A DNA stretch of 64,000 bases from Microbacterium marinum (GCF_014204835.1 NZ_JACHMD010000001.1:2604001-2668000); one strand, 5' to 3'. Counted from the stretch's first letter, positions 26,164 through 35,437 are shown. Notes: generated by a model from the letters alone, not told the origin. Numbers and translations: made by a program.

Positions 26164-26826
26164 ATGAGCGACGGAGCCACCCGCCCCAACGACACCGAGT
26201 CCGCGACCGACCTGACCCGCCTCGGACGTGCCGACCTGCGCAAAGTCCGCGGCGACAAGAGACGCTCGACGATCCTCGCCACCGCGGTCGAGGTCTTCGG
26301 CGAGCAGGGGTACCGCGGGACGTCCCTGCGCGAAATAGCCCGACGGGTCGGCATCTCCGACGCCGGACTCCTCCACCACTTCGGCTCGAAGATGGGGCTT
26401 CTCGCCGCGACCATCGAGGCGCGGGACGAGATGGACCGGGAACGGCGCGAGGCGTCGGAGGCGGCCGGCGCCACCTTCGTCGACACGATGAGGGATCAGG
26501 TGGCGCGGAACACGCGCTCCCCCGGCCTCGTCGCCCTGCACGTGGTCCTCTCTGCGGAGGCGACCGACCCACAGCATCCGGCGCACGAGTCGTTCCGCGA
26601 CCGGTACCGGCAGATCCGCCATCAGGACGACGAATCCTTCTCCCGTCTGCAGGCGGACGGCGAGCTGCGCACCGATCTCGACCCCGAACGCGTGGGCCAG
26701 CTGGTGACCGCCATGATGGACGGCCTCCAGCTCCAGTGGCTACTCGACCCCGACGCCGTCGACATGGAGGGCCTGTTCGAGGACTTCCTGCACCTGCTGG
26801 AGATCCCGGACCGCCGCACGCCGTGA
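26164..26826 (+). CDS. TetR family regulator of the second sugar ABC operon
   Basis: 220 residues. The helix-turn-helix is at about residues 30-75 (LREIARRVGISDAGLLHHFGSK), very like THAGILHHFGSK in the TetR at 12414-13049; the C-terminal domains share MDGLQ-QWLLDP. AGAGAGAAGG precedes the ATG. Divergent from the sugar importer with an operator between them, so it probably controls that importer and itself. Confidence 0.88.
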   Translation: MSDGATRPNDTESATDLTRLGRADLRKVRGDKRRSTILATAVEVFGEQGYRGTSLREIARRVGISDAGLLHHFGSKMGLLAATIEARDEMDRERREASEAAGATFVDTMRDQVARNTRSPGLVALHVVLSAEATDPQHPAHESFRDRYRQIRHQDDESFSRLQADGELRTDLDPERVGQLVTAMMDGLQLQWLLDPDAVDMEGLFEDFLHLLEIPDRRTP

Positions 26827-26861
26827 CGCCCGCCGGCTCGCCCCGGCCTCGAAAGCCGCGC

Positions 26862-27000
26862 TCAGCGCGGGGCTGGCGCGAGCCGGTAGAGCACCTCGGG
26901 TCGCCCCCGCTTGCCGTAGCGATGGGCGAGGTCGATGACACCCAGGTCGACCAGATGGGTCAGGTAGCGGTGCGCCGTGGCCGAGACGAGTCTGCGGGAT
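26862..27000 (-). pseudogene. C-terminal fragment of a CitB/DpiA-type response regulator
   Basis: The minus strand encodes SATAHRYLTHLVDLGVIDL and HRYGKRGRPEVLYRLAP before the stop at 26862, matching the DNA-binding end of CitB/DcuR-type response regulators of dicarboxylate or citrate two-component systems. The receiver domain and everything upstream are missing. The frame runs on to 27059 only as antisense of the tctA fragment on the other strand. The 5' boundary given is approximate. Confidence 0.6.
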
Positions 27001-27006
27001 GCCGCG

Positions 27007-27177
27007 ATGAGCGCCAACGGCGACTTCTCGGTGCTCGTCCAGGGGCCGATCACGATCACCCTCTACGCACTGCTCGCGGTCGTCCTCGTGGTCTCGATCC
27101 GCAACAGGTTCGTCGCGCGTTCGCGGGCGCGCATCGCCGCGGCATCCGTGCGCGAGAACGAGCCGGCGTCCCACTGA
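27007..27177 (+). pseudogene. C-terminal fragment of tripartite tricarboxylate transporter subunit TctA
   Basis: The plus strand encodes SANGDFSVLVQGPITITLYALL and VLVVSIRNRF, matching the last membrane helix region of TctA, and stops normally at 27177. Only about 55 residues of a ~500-residue protein remain. It abuts, head to head, the CitB fragment, so a deletion appears to have removed everything between them. Confidence 0.6.
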
Positions 27178-27187
27178 GTCCGCACAG

Positions 27188-28084
27188 TCAGGGGGTCGGC
27201 ATGCCGCCGTTGACGTTGAGCGTCTCACCGATGACGTAGCTGGACTCGGCCGACGCCAGGAAGACGTACGCGGGGGCGAGCTCGGCCGGCTGACCCATCC
27301 GCCCGAGCGGGGTGTCCTCGCCGAACTGCGCGACCTTCTCCTGGGGCTGCCCGTCCGAGACCTGCAACGGCGTCCAGATCGGTCCCGGCGCAACGGCGTT
27401 CACACGGATGCCCTTCGGCGCCAGCTGCTGGGCGAGCGCCTTCGTGAACGCGTTGATGGTCGCCTTCGTCGACGCGTAGTCGACCAGGATGTCGGACGGC
27501 GAGTAGGCCTGGATCGACGTCGTGTTGATGATCGTCGCCCCTCCCGGGAGGTGGGGCACCGCCGCCTTCGTGATCCAGAACATCGCGTCGACGTTCGTCG
27601 TGAACGTGTCGTCGAACTGCTGGTCGTCGAGGGTCGTGATGTCCTCGTTGAACACCTGCTTGCCGCCGTTGTTGACGAGGATGTCGAGACCGCCGAGACC
27701 CTCGACGGTCTTCGCGACGAGTTCGCGGCAGTAGTCCTTGCTGCGCAGGTCACCGGGGAAGGTCAGGACGGTGACACCTGCGTCCTGCAGGATGCCGGCG
27801 ATGCGCGCGGCATCCTCTTCCTCCTCCGGCAGGTACGACATCGCCACATCGGCGCCCTCACGGGCGAACGCGATCGCCGTCGCCGCCCCGATGCCGGAAT
27901 CCGCACCGGTGATGAGCGCCTTCCGGCCCTGCAGCCGTCCGCTGCCGCGGTAGCTGTCCTCCCCGAGATCGGCCTTCGGCTCGAGGTCGGCGTCCAGGCC
28001 CGGCTCGGGCTGGTGCCCCTTCTGCGGCTCGATGTCGGCGTAGAGCTCGGCGGGGTTGGTGAAGGTGTACTGGTCGCGGGCCAT
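27188..28084 (-). CDS. SDR family oxidoreductase, YdaD/YghA type
   Basis: 298 residues. A ~45-residue N-terminal extension (MARDQYTFTNPAELYADIEPQ) marks the general-stress SDR subgroup. The Rossmann motif is TGADSGIG, the NNG motif is LVNNGG, and the catalytic pair is Y-AST-K in VDYASTKATINAF. AGAGGAGAC precedes the ATG. Likely an NAD(P)-dependent dehydrogenase; substrate unknown. Confidence 0.9.
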   Translation of the reverse strand: MARDQYTFTNPAELYADIEPQKGHQPEPGLDADLEPKADLGEDSYRGSGRLQGRKALITGADSGIGAATAIAFAREGADVAMSYLPEEEEDAARIAGILQDAGVTVLTFPGDLRSKDYCRELVAKTVEGLGGLDILVNNGGKQVFNEDITTLDDQQFDDTFTTNVDAMFWITKAAVPHLPGGATIINTTSIQAYSPSDILVDYASTKATINAFTKALAQQLAPKGIRVNAVAPGPIWTPLQVSDGQPQEKVAQFGEDTPLGRMGQPAELAPAYVFLASAESSYVIGETLNVNGGMPTP

Positions 28085-28140
28085 GGTGTGTCTCCTCTGG
28101 TGATCGATGGTCAGCGGTCGCGTCGGAAGTTCAAGTCACG

Positions 28141-29952
28141 TCAGGTCTGATCGGCGTCGTCGCCGACGAGCTCGCGGATCAGCAGTGCCGTCTGGATGAG
28201 CGCCAGATGGCTGAGCGCTTGGGGAAGATTGCCGAGGAAGGATCCGTCGGCAGGTTCGATCATCTCGGCGAACATCCCGACGTCATTCCCGCTCTGGACG
28301 AGCTCGTTCATCGCGGCCACGCCCTCGTCGTGGCGCCCGACGCAGACGAGGGCCGCCGCCCGCCAGAAGCTGCAGGCGACGAAGGTCGCCTCCTCCTCAC
28401 GCATCCCGGTGTAGCGGTAGAGGTGCGCGCCCTCCCCCAGTTCGCCGGTGAGCGCGTCGATCGTGCGCGACATCCGGTCACCGCGGTCGAACCCGCTGAA
28501 CGAGTGCAGGAGCACCGACGCGTCGAGATCGCGACTGTCCTGCGCCATGACGTACGCGCCGCGGGATTCCGACCAGCCGTGCTCGTCCACCCACTCACGG
28601 ATGAGGTCCGCCTCGGCGACCCACCGCTCGCTGCTGCCGGGGATCTGCCCGAGGTCCGACAAGTGAGCGGCATCCCGAAGCGCCTGCCAGCACCCCATCT
28701 TCGACGAGGTGTAGTGCCGCAACTCGGGAAGCTCCCACATGCCCGAGTCAGGGTTCCGCCAGATGTCGCAGACCTTGTCGGCGAACATCTCCAGCATCCG
28801 GCCGGTCGCCACGTCGAGAGAGTTGCCGGCGTCGACATAGGCGCGACAGATCGCGAACAGATCGCCGTAGACACCCAGCTGGAGCTGACCGTGGGCGGGA
28901 TTGCCGGTGACGACGGGTCCGATCCCCCGCCACCCGGGGACGTCGTACGTCTTCACGCCGCCGTCGAGACCGCCGTCCAACGTGTACATCACGTGCAGGT
29001 CGGGGCCGTTGGCACGGATCGTGCGCAGCAGCCACGAGATCGCGGCGTGCGTCTCCTCGCGCAGCCCGAACCCGATGAGGGCATCGACCGTGTACGCGAG
29101 GTCGCGCACCCACGCGAGCCGGTAATCCCAGTTCTTGCCGCCGTCCAGGCTCTCGGGCAGCGACGTCGTCGCCGCAGCTGCGATCGCACCAGTCGGACTG
29201 TGGATGAGGAGCTTGAGCATCAGCGCGCTGCGCTGTACGTGCGCAGCCCAGGGCCCTTCGTAAGAGAACTCCTTGGACCAGGTCCGCCAGGCGTCGAGCG
29301 TCCGATCGATGCCGCGGTCGACGTTGTCGGGATTGGGGAAGTGGATGGGCTCGTCGTGCGTGCCCACCACGATGAGCAGGTGGCGGCTCTCGGCGGTCGT
29401 GCGGAACCCGCCCGCCAAGCCCGGACCCTCCACGTCGCCCGATCCGGCGGGCTTCGGGCCGTGCTCCTTGCCCGTCACGCCGATCGTCGTGAGCCCCGAG
29501 CGCAGAATGCGGCGCCCGCCGCCGTCGTCGTACCAAGGCGCCGCCGTCTTGAGCGAGGTGCCGGGCTGCACGCGCCAGCGGAACTCGACCTGGCCCTCGA
29601 TGCCGTCCACCCGGCGCGCCAGTTCGGCCCACGGCAGCCGCCCCGCGACACCTGTCACGAGCGCGTCGGTGACGCTCGCCGTTCCGGTGTCGGTGCGGAA
29701 CGTCGTCACCAGGACGTTCGTCCGCGCGAGGTAACGCCGACGCACCGTGTACTCACCGACCGGCTCGAGCTCGATGCAGCCGCCCGCATCGTCGTCGAGC
29801 AAGCGCCCGAAGATCGGCACGTCGTCGATGCCCGGCAACGGCATCCAGTCGATCTGGCCGCGCAGTCCCACCAGCGCCACCGTGCGCCCATCGCCGATCG
29901 GCGCGTAGTCGCGAAGATCCTGACCCGGGCGGTCGCTGGTGGGGTGGGTCAT
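28141..29952 (-). CDS. Glycoside hydrolase family 15 protein (glucoamylase/trehalase-like)
   Basis: 603 residues, cytoplasmic. The N-terminal beta domain begins DYAPIGDGRTVALVGLRGQIDWMPLPG, followed by the (alpha/alpha)6 barrel with WDYRLAWVRDLAYTVDALI and YTSSKMGCWQALRDAAHL, both typical of bacterial GH15. Family members hydrolyse alpha-glucosidic bonds in glucans or trehalose; specificity cannot be told. GAGGAG lies ten bases before the ATG. Stands alone. Confidence 0.9.
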   Translation of the reverse strand: MTHPTSDRPGQDLRDYAPIGDGRTVALVGLRGQIDWMPLPGIDDVPIFGRLLDDDAGGCIELEPVGEYTVRRRYLARTNVLVTTFRTDTGTASVTDALVTGVAGRLPWAELARRVDGIEGQVEFRWRVQPGTSLKTAAPWYDDGGGRRILRSGLTTIGVTGKEHGPKPAGSGDVEGPGLAGGFRTTAESRHLLIVVGTHDEPIHFPNPDNVDRGIDRTLDAWRTWSKEFSYEGPWAAHVQRSALMLKLLIHSPTGAIAAAATTSLPESLDGGKNWDYRLAWVRDLAYTVDALIGFGLREETHAAISWLLRTIRANGPDLHVMYTLDGGLDGGVKTYDVPGWRGIGPVVTGNPAHGQLQLGVYGDLFAICRAYVDAGNSLDVATGRMLEMFADKVCDIWRNPDSGMWELPELRHYTSSKMGCWQALRDAAHLSDLGQIPGSSERWVAEADLIREWVDEHGWSESRGAYVMAQDSRDLDASVLLHSFSGFDRGDRMSRTIDALTGELGEGAHLYRYTGMREEEATFVACSFWRAAALVCVGRHDEGVAAMNELVQSGNDVGMFAEMIEPADGSFLGNLPQALSHLALIQTALLIRELVGDDADQT

Positions 29953-30136
29953 GGGGCGGGACGTCTCCTCGGGATGACCTCGGCGCGTATCGTCCGAGGT
30001 CTTCGAGTCTCGCCGCGATCTGCGTCAGACCGAGAACGGTTGACACCCCTCCCGCGATGTGATGGGGTGCGGCCCTCGCCCCCGGAGACGAAGCCGCCCA
30101 GGAGGCGACCGTGGACAACTCTGGAGGCGAACGGGG

Positions 30137-31327
30137 TCAGGCGGCCGCCTCCTGCGCGCCGGCCAGGTCGTCGATCACGTTCCGGTAGGCGTCGAGCATC
30201 CGGTCGCTTCCCAGGCGCGGTCTCGCGGCGAGCGCGGCCGCGCGGTAGACGGGTCGTCGCGAGATGACCTTCGTCCACGCCGCCGCGATGGCGTGCTCGT
30301 CGTGAGGGGTGACCACGCCGAAACCGCGGACGATCTGCGCGGCATCGCCGACCGCGGTCGTGACGGGCGTCGCCCCCGTCGCGGCGCCTTCGATGAGGCA
30401 CAGCGGCGAGGCCTCGCCATACGCGCTCGTGAGCGCGACGATGTCCGCAGCCCGGTAGACCGAGGGCATGTCGTCCCGGATGCCGAGCGGATGCATCCGG
30501 TGCCGCGGAACACCCGCATCGGCGAGCGCGGCGGTGAGGGCCGGGTTGTCGCGCGTCATCCCCGCGCCGCACATCAGGTAGTGCGTCTGCTCGTCACGCC
30601 GGGCGTGCGATGCCACGGAGCGGAGGAAGAGACCGGGGTCCTTCATCGCATCGAAGCGGGCGGCGAACACCACCACCGGAGCGTCGAGCGGGATGCCGAG
30701 GGCGCGGTGCACCGCCACGCGGTCGTCGGCTCCCGGTCGGAACCGGGCCGTGTCGATGCCGTTCGGGATCACGATCTTGCGGACGGTGGGCGGGGTGAAG
30801 CGGGCGTAGGCGTCGCTCGTGGACTGCGCGCACGACACGGTGGACGTCAACCGCCCCGACGCCCCGAGCTCGCCGAGCCAGCGCATCGCCGCGCCGGAGT
30901 GCGTGGGGTCCGACCGGTGCAGGCAGGATGCGATCGGCACGTCGGGCAGGAGCCCGCGTTCGTCGAGGGCGAGCAGGAGCCCGAGCGGCTGCTCCTTGAG
31001 GGTCAGGATGACGTCGGCCTCGGCGACCACGGATGCCGCGGCATCCAGCTCGGCGTTCGAATAGTCCTCGGGTGCCGGCGGGTGCGCTCCCGCAGTGCGG
31101 CCGAGCGTCGACACCGCGACGCCTGCCCCGGTCAGCTCCCGGTAGCGGGTGTCGTCCTCCATGCGCTGCAGCGTCGACTCGCGTCGCGCTGCGGAGGCGA
31201 TCGAGAGGACCGCGTGTTCGTGCGATCCGTCCGCGTGCAGACCCCGGACGACGGAGGTGTGGAGGATGCGGGCACCACCTGCGAACAGGCCTTCGTAGAG
31301 GGAGAGCACGCGGGTGGGTCGGGTCAT
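30137..31327 (-). CDS. Glycosyltransferase family 4 type
   Basis: 396 residues with a GT-B layout. The N-terminus LSLYEGLFAGGARILHTSVV forms the acceptor-side glycine-rich loop; the C-terminal half has VVVFAARFDAMKDPGLFL, then DIVALTSAYGEASPLCLIEG, the donor-binding E-x7-E-like region. ATG 31327 has GAGAGG seven bases upstream. It likely transfers a sugar to a lipid, glycan or small molecule. No sugar cluster surrounds it, so its product is unknown. Confidence 0.85.
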   Translation of the reverse strand: MTRPTRVLSLYEGLFAGGARILHTSVVRGLHADGSHEHAVLSIASAARRESTLQRMEDDTRYRELTGAGVAVSTLGRTAGAHPPAPEDYSNAELDAAASVVAEADVILTLKEQPLGLLLALDERGLLPDVPIASCLHRSDPTHSGAAMRWLGELGASGRLTSTVSCAQSTSDAYARFTPPTVRKIVIPNGIDTARFRPGADDRVAVHRALGIPLDAPVVVFAARFDAMKDPGLFLRSVASHARRDEQTHYLMCGAGMTRDNPALTAALADAGVPRHRMHPLGIRDDMPSVYRAADIVALTSAYGEASPLCLIEGAATGATPVTTAVGDAAQIVRGFGVVTPHDEHAIAAAWTKVISRRPVYRAAALAARPRLGSDRMLDAYRNVIDDLAGAQEAAA

Positions 31328-31456
31328 CGGACGCCTCTCGATCGGGTCGGGATGCACGCGAGGTTGCGTTCGTCCCATGCTCCGATCGGGTGCGCCTCCG
31401 GCGGTGAACCCCAGATGTACATCGTGTGAAGATCGCCGCCGAGCGGCATCCACGCG

Positions 31457-32200
31457 TCAGCCGCCGAGGGTGACCGATCTCCACAGCGCGTCGACGACCA
31501 CGCTCAGCCAAAGCGCGAGGGCCGCGAGCCCGAGCACGAGAGCTGCCAGCCATCCCCACAGGGGCGCCCAGCCTCGCCCGGTGCGACGTCGGACGACGAC
31601 CGTGCGGCCGACGATGTACACGCCGAGGGTCGCGACGAACACGAGCACCGCCCAGCCCCACCCGAAGGGGCGCTCGATCCCTCGGCGCCGGAGGGCGCGC
31701 GCGTCGAGCCAGGCGAACAGCACCGAGGCGGCCAGGGACAGCCCGTTCACCCAGGTCAACAGGACGAGCCCCGCGATGACCCACGGGCCGGGGCCCGGGT
31801 CGTACCCGGCCGGCAGCACGAAGTAGCCCACCAGGCGCGCACCGGTGACGGCGTCGACGAGCAGCGCGGAGCAGAAGGGGAAGACGGAGGCGACGATGGC
31901 GAGCCACACCCAGACCGTGCCCGCCCGCACCGGCCGCACCGGCGCGGCCGCCGCTTCCCTCGCGGGTGCCGGCCGCTCGCTCGCGACCGCCGGCTCTCCC
32001 TTCGGGACCGTCGGCTTCTCGACTGGGGCCGCGGGCACGTCCTCCGCGGGCACGTCCTCCGCGGGCACGTCCTCCGACGCGGATGCCGCATCGCCCGCCG
32101 GGGCGACCGTGTCGGGCGCCCACTCGGCACCGTCCCACCAGCGGAGCTGGCCCGGCTCACCCGGATCCGCGTACCACCCGGCCGGAGCGCCGCGGCTCAC
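31457..32200 (-). CDS. DUF2510 domain membrane protein
   Basis: 247 residues. The N-terminal DUF2510 motif reads PAGWYADPGEPGQLRWWDGAEW, a WW-like module common on actinobacterial membrane proteins. A Pro/Ala/Glu-rich linker with three EDVPA repeats follows, then about four membrane helices. GTG start overlapping the pncA stop (GTGA). Function unknown. Confidence 0.75.
   Translation of the reverse strand: MSRGAPAGWYADPGEPGQLRWWDGAEWAPDTVAPAGDAASASEDVPAEDVPAEDVPAAPVEKPTVPKGEPAVASERPAPAREAAAAPVRPVRAGTVWVWLAIVASVFPFCSALLVDAVTGARLVGYFVLPAGYDPGPGPWVIAGLVLLTWVNGLSLAASVLFAWLDARALRRRGIERPFGWGWAVLVFVATLGVYIVGRTVVVRRRTGRGWAPLWGWLAALVLGLAALALWLSVVVDALWRSVTLGG
32031..32075 (-). repeat. Three perfect 15-bp tandem repeats inside a coding region
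   Basis: GCGGGCACGTCCTCC is repeated three times without change and encodes the EDVPA repeats of the DUF2510 protein linker. Copy number could vary in frame between strains. Confidence 0.85.
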
Positions 32201-32778
32201 CGGCCGTCACCGGGCACGAGTTCCGCGCCGGCGTGGGCGAGCTCGGCGAGTGCCGCCTCGCTGGAGCCTTCCGCGACACCGGCGATGAGCCCGGTGAGGA
32301 TCCGCACGCGCCGGCCGTGGCTGATCGCATCCAGAGCCGACGCACGCACGCAGTGATCGGTCGCGATCCCGGTGACATCGACGTCGGTGATCCCGTGCGC
32401 ACTCAAGACCTCGGCGACCGTCTCGCCCGCCGCCGTGACGCCCTCGAACAGGGAGTACGCCGGAATGCCCTGGCCCTTGGTGACGTGGTGGGTCACCGCG
32501 TCGGTGTCGAGGAGCTCGTCGTAGTCCGCGCCCGGCGTCCCGGCGACGCAGTGGACGGGCCACGAGTCGACGAAGTCGGGGTGCTCGGCGAAGTGGCCGC
32601 CGTTGTCGCCGACCGGGTCATGCCAATCGCGTGAGGCGACGATCACTGAGTAGTCGGCGGCGCGGGCCGCGACGAAGGCGCTGATCCCCTCGGCGACGGC
32701 ATCGCCTCCGGTCACCGCCAGGGCGCCGCCCTCGGTGAAATCGTTCTGCACATCGACGATGAACAGCGCTCGGCTCAT
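32197..32778 (-). CDS. pncA: Nicotinamidase / isochorismatase family
   Basis: 193 residues. The catalytic triad is recognisable: Asp9 in FIVDVQNDF, a lysine in HHVTKGQG, and Cys143 in ATDHCVRAS; the metal site is ASRDWHDP. This is the PncA pattern, converting nicotinamide to nicotinate for NAD salvage. ATG 32778 overlaps the MmpL-type gene stop, and TACGCT lies six bases before it, so a second, leaderless promoter inside the upstream gene is possible. Confidence 0.88.
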   Translation of the reverse strand: MSRALFIVDVQNDFTEGGALAVTGGDAVAEGISAFVAARAADYSVIVASRDWHDPVGDNGGHFAEHPDFVDSWPVHCVAGTPGADYDELLDTDAVTHHVTKGQGIPAYSLFEGVTAAGETVAEVLSAHGITDVDVTGIATDHCVRASALDAISHGRRVRILTGLIAGVAEGSSEAALAELAHAGAELVPGDGR

Positions 32779-34994
32779 GTGTCGAGCGTACGACGGTACT
32801 CCGCTCGGCTCATAGCGCCCGGCGCCTCCGCCTCCGGCTCGAATCGCGACAGCTTCGACGGCCACCAGATCGCACGCCCGATGTCGTAGGTGAGCGCGGG
32901 CACGAGAAGCGACCGCACGAGGAAGGTGTCCAGCAGCACCCCGAAGGCCACGATGAAGGCCAACTGCACGAGGAACAGGATCTGGATCACACCGAGCGCG
33001 GCGAAGGTCGCCGCCAGCACGAGTCCTGCCGAGGTGATCACCCCTCCGGTCGAGACGAGCCCGCGGAGGATGCCGCGTCGCGTCCCGTGCACGAGCGACT
33101 CCTCGCGCACTCGCGACATCAGGAAGATGTTGTAGTCGATGCCCAGGGCGACGAGGAAGACGAACCCGTAGAGCGGCACGGCCGGGTCGGCACCCGGGAA
33201 GCCGAAGACGCCGTTGAACACGAGCGCGGCGACTCCCAGCGCTGACGCGAACGAGACGACGACGCTCAGGATGAGCAGCACCGGAGCGAGGACAGACCGC
33301 AGCAGCAGCATGAGGATGAGCAGGACGACGACGAGGATCACCGGGATGATGACCGTGCGGTCGCGGATCGACGTGTCGTTCGTGTCGAGGTCGATGGCGG
33401 TCGTGCCGCCCACGATCGCGTCGACGTCCGATGCGGCGAAGTCCGCTCGCAGATCACGCACCGTCTGCTCCGCGGCGAGCGAGTCGGCGGCGTCGGCGAG
33501 CGTCCCCACGAGCATGACGTCACCGCCGTCGACGGTGGGCTCGGGAGCCGCGGTCCCCGGGGGGCCCTGCACCGTGTACGAGACCTCGCCGCCATCCACC
33601 TCGACGCCGACCTGGCCGGTCGGGGAATCCGAGGACAGCACGGCGACGGAGTCGATCCCCGGCTCGTCCTGGAGCGTGGCGGCGGCGTCGGCGATGCCGT
33701 CCTCCGCGGTGATGACGTACAGCGGGCTGCCGGAGCCGGCTGCGAAGTGCTCGCCGAGCACCTCCTGACCGTCGCGGGCCTGAGATGCGCCGAGCACGAG
33801 CTCGCTCGCCGCCACGCCGTCGGCCTTCAGCTGGGTGACGCCGACGGCGGCAGCCAGGAGCACCACGGTCGAGACGATCCACACGACGCGGGCGCGCCGG
33901 GCGATCAGCCGCGCCAGCCGGGCCCAGACGCCGCGGACCGGCTGCGTGAGATCTGCCGGCAGTTCGTGCGAGCCGGTTTTCGGGATGAACGGCCAGAACG
34001 CGGCACGACCGGTGAGGGCGAGCAGTGCCGGCAGGAACGTGAGAGCCGACAGGATCGCGAACGCGATCCCGATGGAAGCGATCGGGCCGAGGGCGCGATT
34101 GCTGGCCAGATCGCTCAGCAGGAGGCACAGGAGACCGGCGATGACCGTGCCGCCCGACGCGAGGATGGGCTCGACCGCTCCCTTCCACGCCGAGACCGCG
34201 GCATCCCACCGCCCGCGTCCCTCGCCGATCGCCTCCCTGAACCGGGCGACATAGAGAAGCGCGTAGTCGGTCGCGGCACCGATGACGAGGATGAACAGGA
34301 TCCCCTGCACCTGGCCGTTGAGCACGAAGATCTCGGCCTTGGCCAGCCACCAGACCGTCAGCAGCGCCACGCAGAGTGCGAACACCGACGTCAGCAGGAC
34401 CAGGATCGGCAGCAGTGGCGAGCGGTAGACGACGATGAGGATGACGAAGACCGCGCCGAGCGCGACGAGCAGGAGGAGCCCGTCGATGCCGGTGAAGCCC
34501 GACGCGAGGTCGGCTGTGAAGCCCGCCGGACCCGTCACCCACGCCTCGAGGCCCGCGGGAACCTCCGCGTCGACGATGTCGCGCAGCTCGCCCACGATCT
34601 CGGTGACCTCGCCCGACGCGTCGATCGACACCACGACCTGGGCGGCCTCACCGTCGTCGGAGGCGATCGCCGGAGACACCTCCTCCACCCCGGTCACCTC
34701 GGCCAGGCGATCGGCGATCGTCTGCACCGCATCCAGCTGCGAGGTGCTCAGCTCTCCCCCGGCGTCGGCCACGACGAGCGCCGGGATGGACTCGCCGCCG
34801 GTGAAGTCGTCGAGCCGCTCCTGTACCTGAGTGGACTCGGCGCTCTGCGGCAGGAACGACGACTGGTCGTTCGTCGAGACCTCGTCGACCTTCCCGAAGT
34901 AGGGTCCGCCGATCGATCCGCCGGCGAGCCAGATCACGACGAGGACGAGCGGAAGTGCGATGCGCAACCAACGGGAGGGGGTCCGAGCGGTCAT
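32775..34994 (-). CDS. MMPL family RND transporter
   Basis: 739 residues from ATG 34994. Twelve membrane helices in two six-helix blocks, each with a large extracytoplasmic loop between its first two helices. GAATDYALLYVARFREAIGEG and ALGIDYNIFLMSRVREE are the paired RND signature segments on helix 4 and helix 10. Family members export lipids or drugs. The start lies just beside a palindromic operator, so the gene is probably under a MarR- or TetR-type repressor encoded elsewhere. Confidence 0.9.
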   Translation of the reverse strand: MTARTPSRWLRIALPLVLVVIWLAGGSIGGPYFGKVDEVSTNDQSSFLPQSAESTQVQERLDDFTGGESIPALVVADAGGELSTSQLDAVQTIADRLAEVTGVEEVSPAIASDDGEAAQVVVSIDASGEVTEIVGELRDIVDAEVPAGLEAWVTGPAGFTADLASGFTGIDGLLLLVALGAVFVILIVVYRSPLLPILVLLTSVFALCVALLTVWWLAKAEIFVLNGQVQGILFILVIGAATDYALLYVARFREAIGEGRGRWDAAVSAWKGAVEPILASGGTVIAGLLCLLLSDLASNRALGPIASIGIAFAILSALTFLPALLALTGRAAFWPFIPKTGSHELPADLTQPVRGVWARLARLIARRARVVWIVSTVVLLAAAVGVTQLKADGVAASELVLGASQARDGQEVLGEHFAAGSGSPLYVITAEDGIADAAATLQDEPGIDSVAVLSSDSPTGQVGVEVDGGEVSYTVQGPPGTAAPEPTVDGGDVMLVGTLADAADSLAAEQTVRDLRADFAASDVDAIVGGTTAIDLDTNDTSIRDRTVIIPVILVVVLLILMLLLRSVLAPVLLILSVVVSFASALGVAALVFNGVFGFPGADPAVPLYGFVFLVALGIDYNIFLMSRVREESLVHGTRRGILRGLVSTGGVITSAGLVLAATFAALGVIQILFLVQLAFIVAFGVLLDTFLVRSLLVPALTYDIGRAIWWPSKLSRFEPEAEAPGAMSRAEYRRTLDT

Positions 34995-34997
34995 ATA

Positions 34998-35036
34998 ACT
35001 AGAATAGCTAGTAATACGCTTTTTCAGCAAAATTGC
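34998..35036 (-). promoter_or_regulatory. Promoter with palindromic operator for the MMPL operon
   Basis: ACTAG-N5-CTAGT (34998-35012) is a perfect palindrome ending three bases before the MMPL start. On the minus strand TATTCT (35001-35006) and TTGCTG (35025-35030) form a -10/-35 pair with an 18-base spacer. A second palindrome GCAAAATTGC (35027-35036) overlaps the -35. The AT-rich character is unusual for this window. Confidence 0.55.
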
Positions 35037-35047
35037 TCAGAGCCGAC

Positions 35048-35437
35048 TCAGCCCCGTAGGAAGAGCGCGACGAACGATCCGATGACGGCGACCGCCCCGA
35101 CGACGAAGCCGCCCAGCGAGAGTCCCCACAGCAGCCGCAGGATCGGCGGGCGCGGGCTCGTCCGCATGCGGTCGCGCCAGCCGTGCCGGTACCAGATCTG
35201 CGCACGGTCCGCCCCCGCCAACCCGGCGACGTCGTCGGCCGTCAGCGGTGCCGAATTCACCTCGCCGTCGGCGTCGATCCACCGCGCGGTGAGGCCGTCA
35301 TCGTCGAGGTATGCCTCAGCGGGAAGCCAGCTTCCATCGGCCGCCCAGACCACGACGGCGGCGATTCCGAAGGCGAACGCCGCTCCGAACCCGACCCACG
35401 AGAAGATCTCGAGAATCGCATCGAGCGCGTTCGTCAC
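35048..35437 (-). CDS. Hypothetical membrane protein
   Basis: 129 residues with an N-terminal helix (FSWVGFGAAFAFGIAAVVVWAA), a soluble middle (residues ~35-95) and a C-terminal helix (LLWGLSLGGFVVGAVAVIGSFVALFL). The GTG start has GAGGA at ribosome-binding distance. It ends before the MMPL promoter and is probably a separate unit. No family recognised. Confidence 0.65.
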   Translation of the reverse strand: MTNALDAILEIFSWVGFGAAFAFGIAAVVVWAADGSWLPAEAYLDDDGLTARWIDADGEVNSAPLTADDVAGLAGADRAQIWYRHGWRDRMRTSPRPPILRLLWGLSLGGFVVGAVAVIGSFVALFLRG

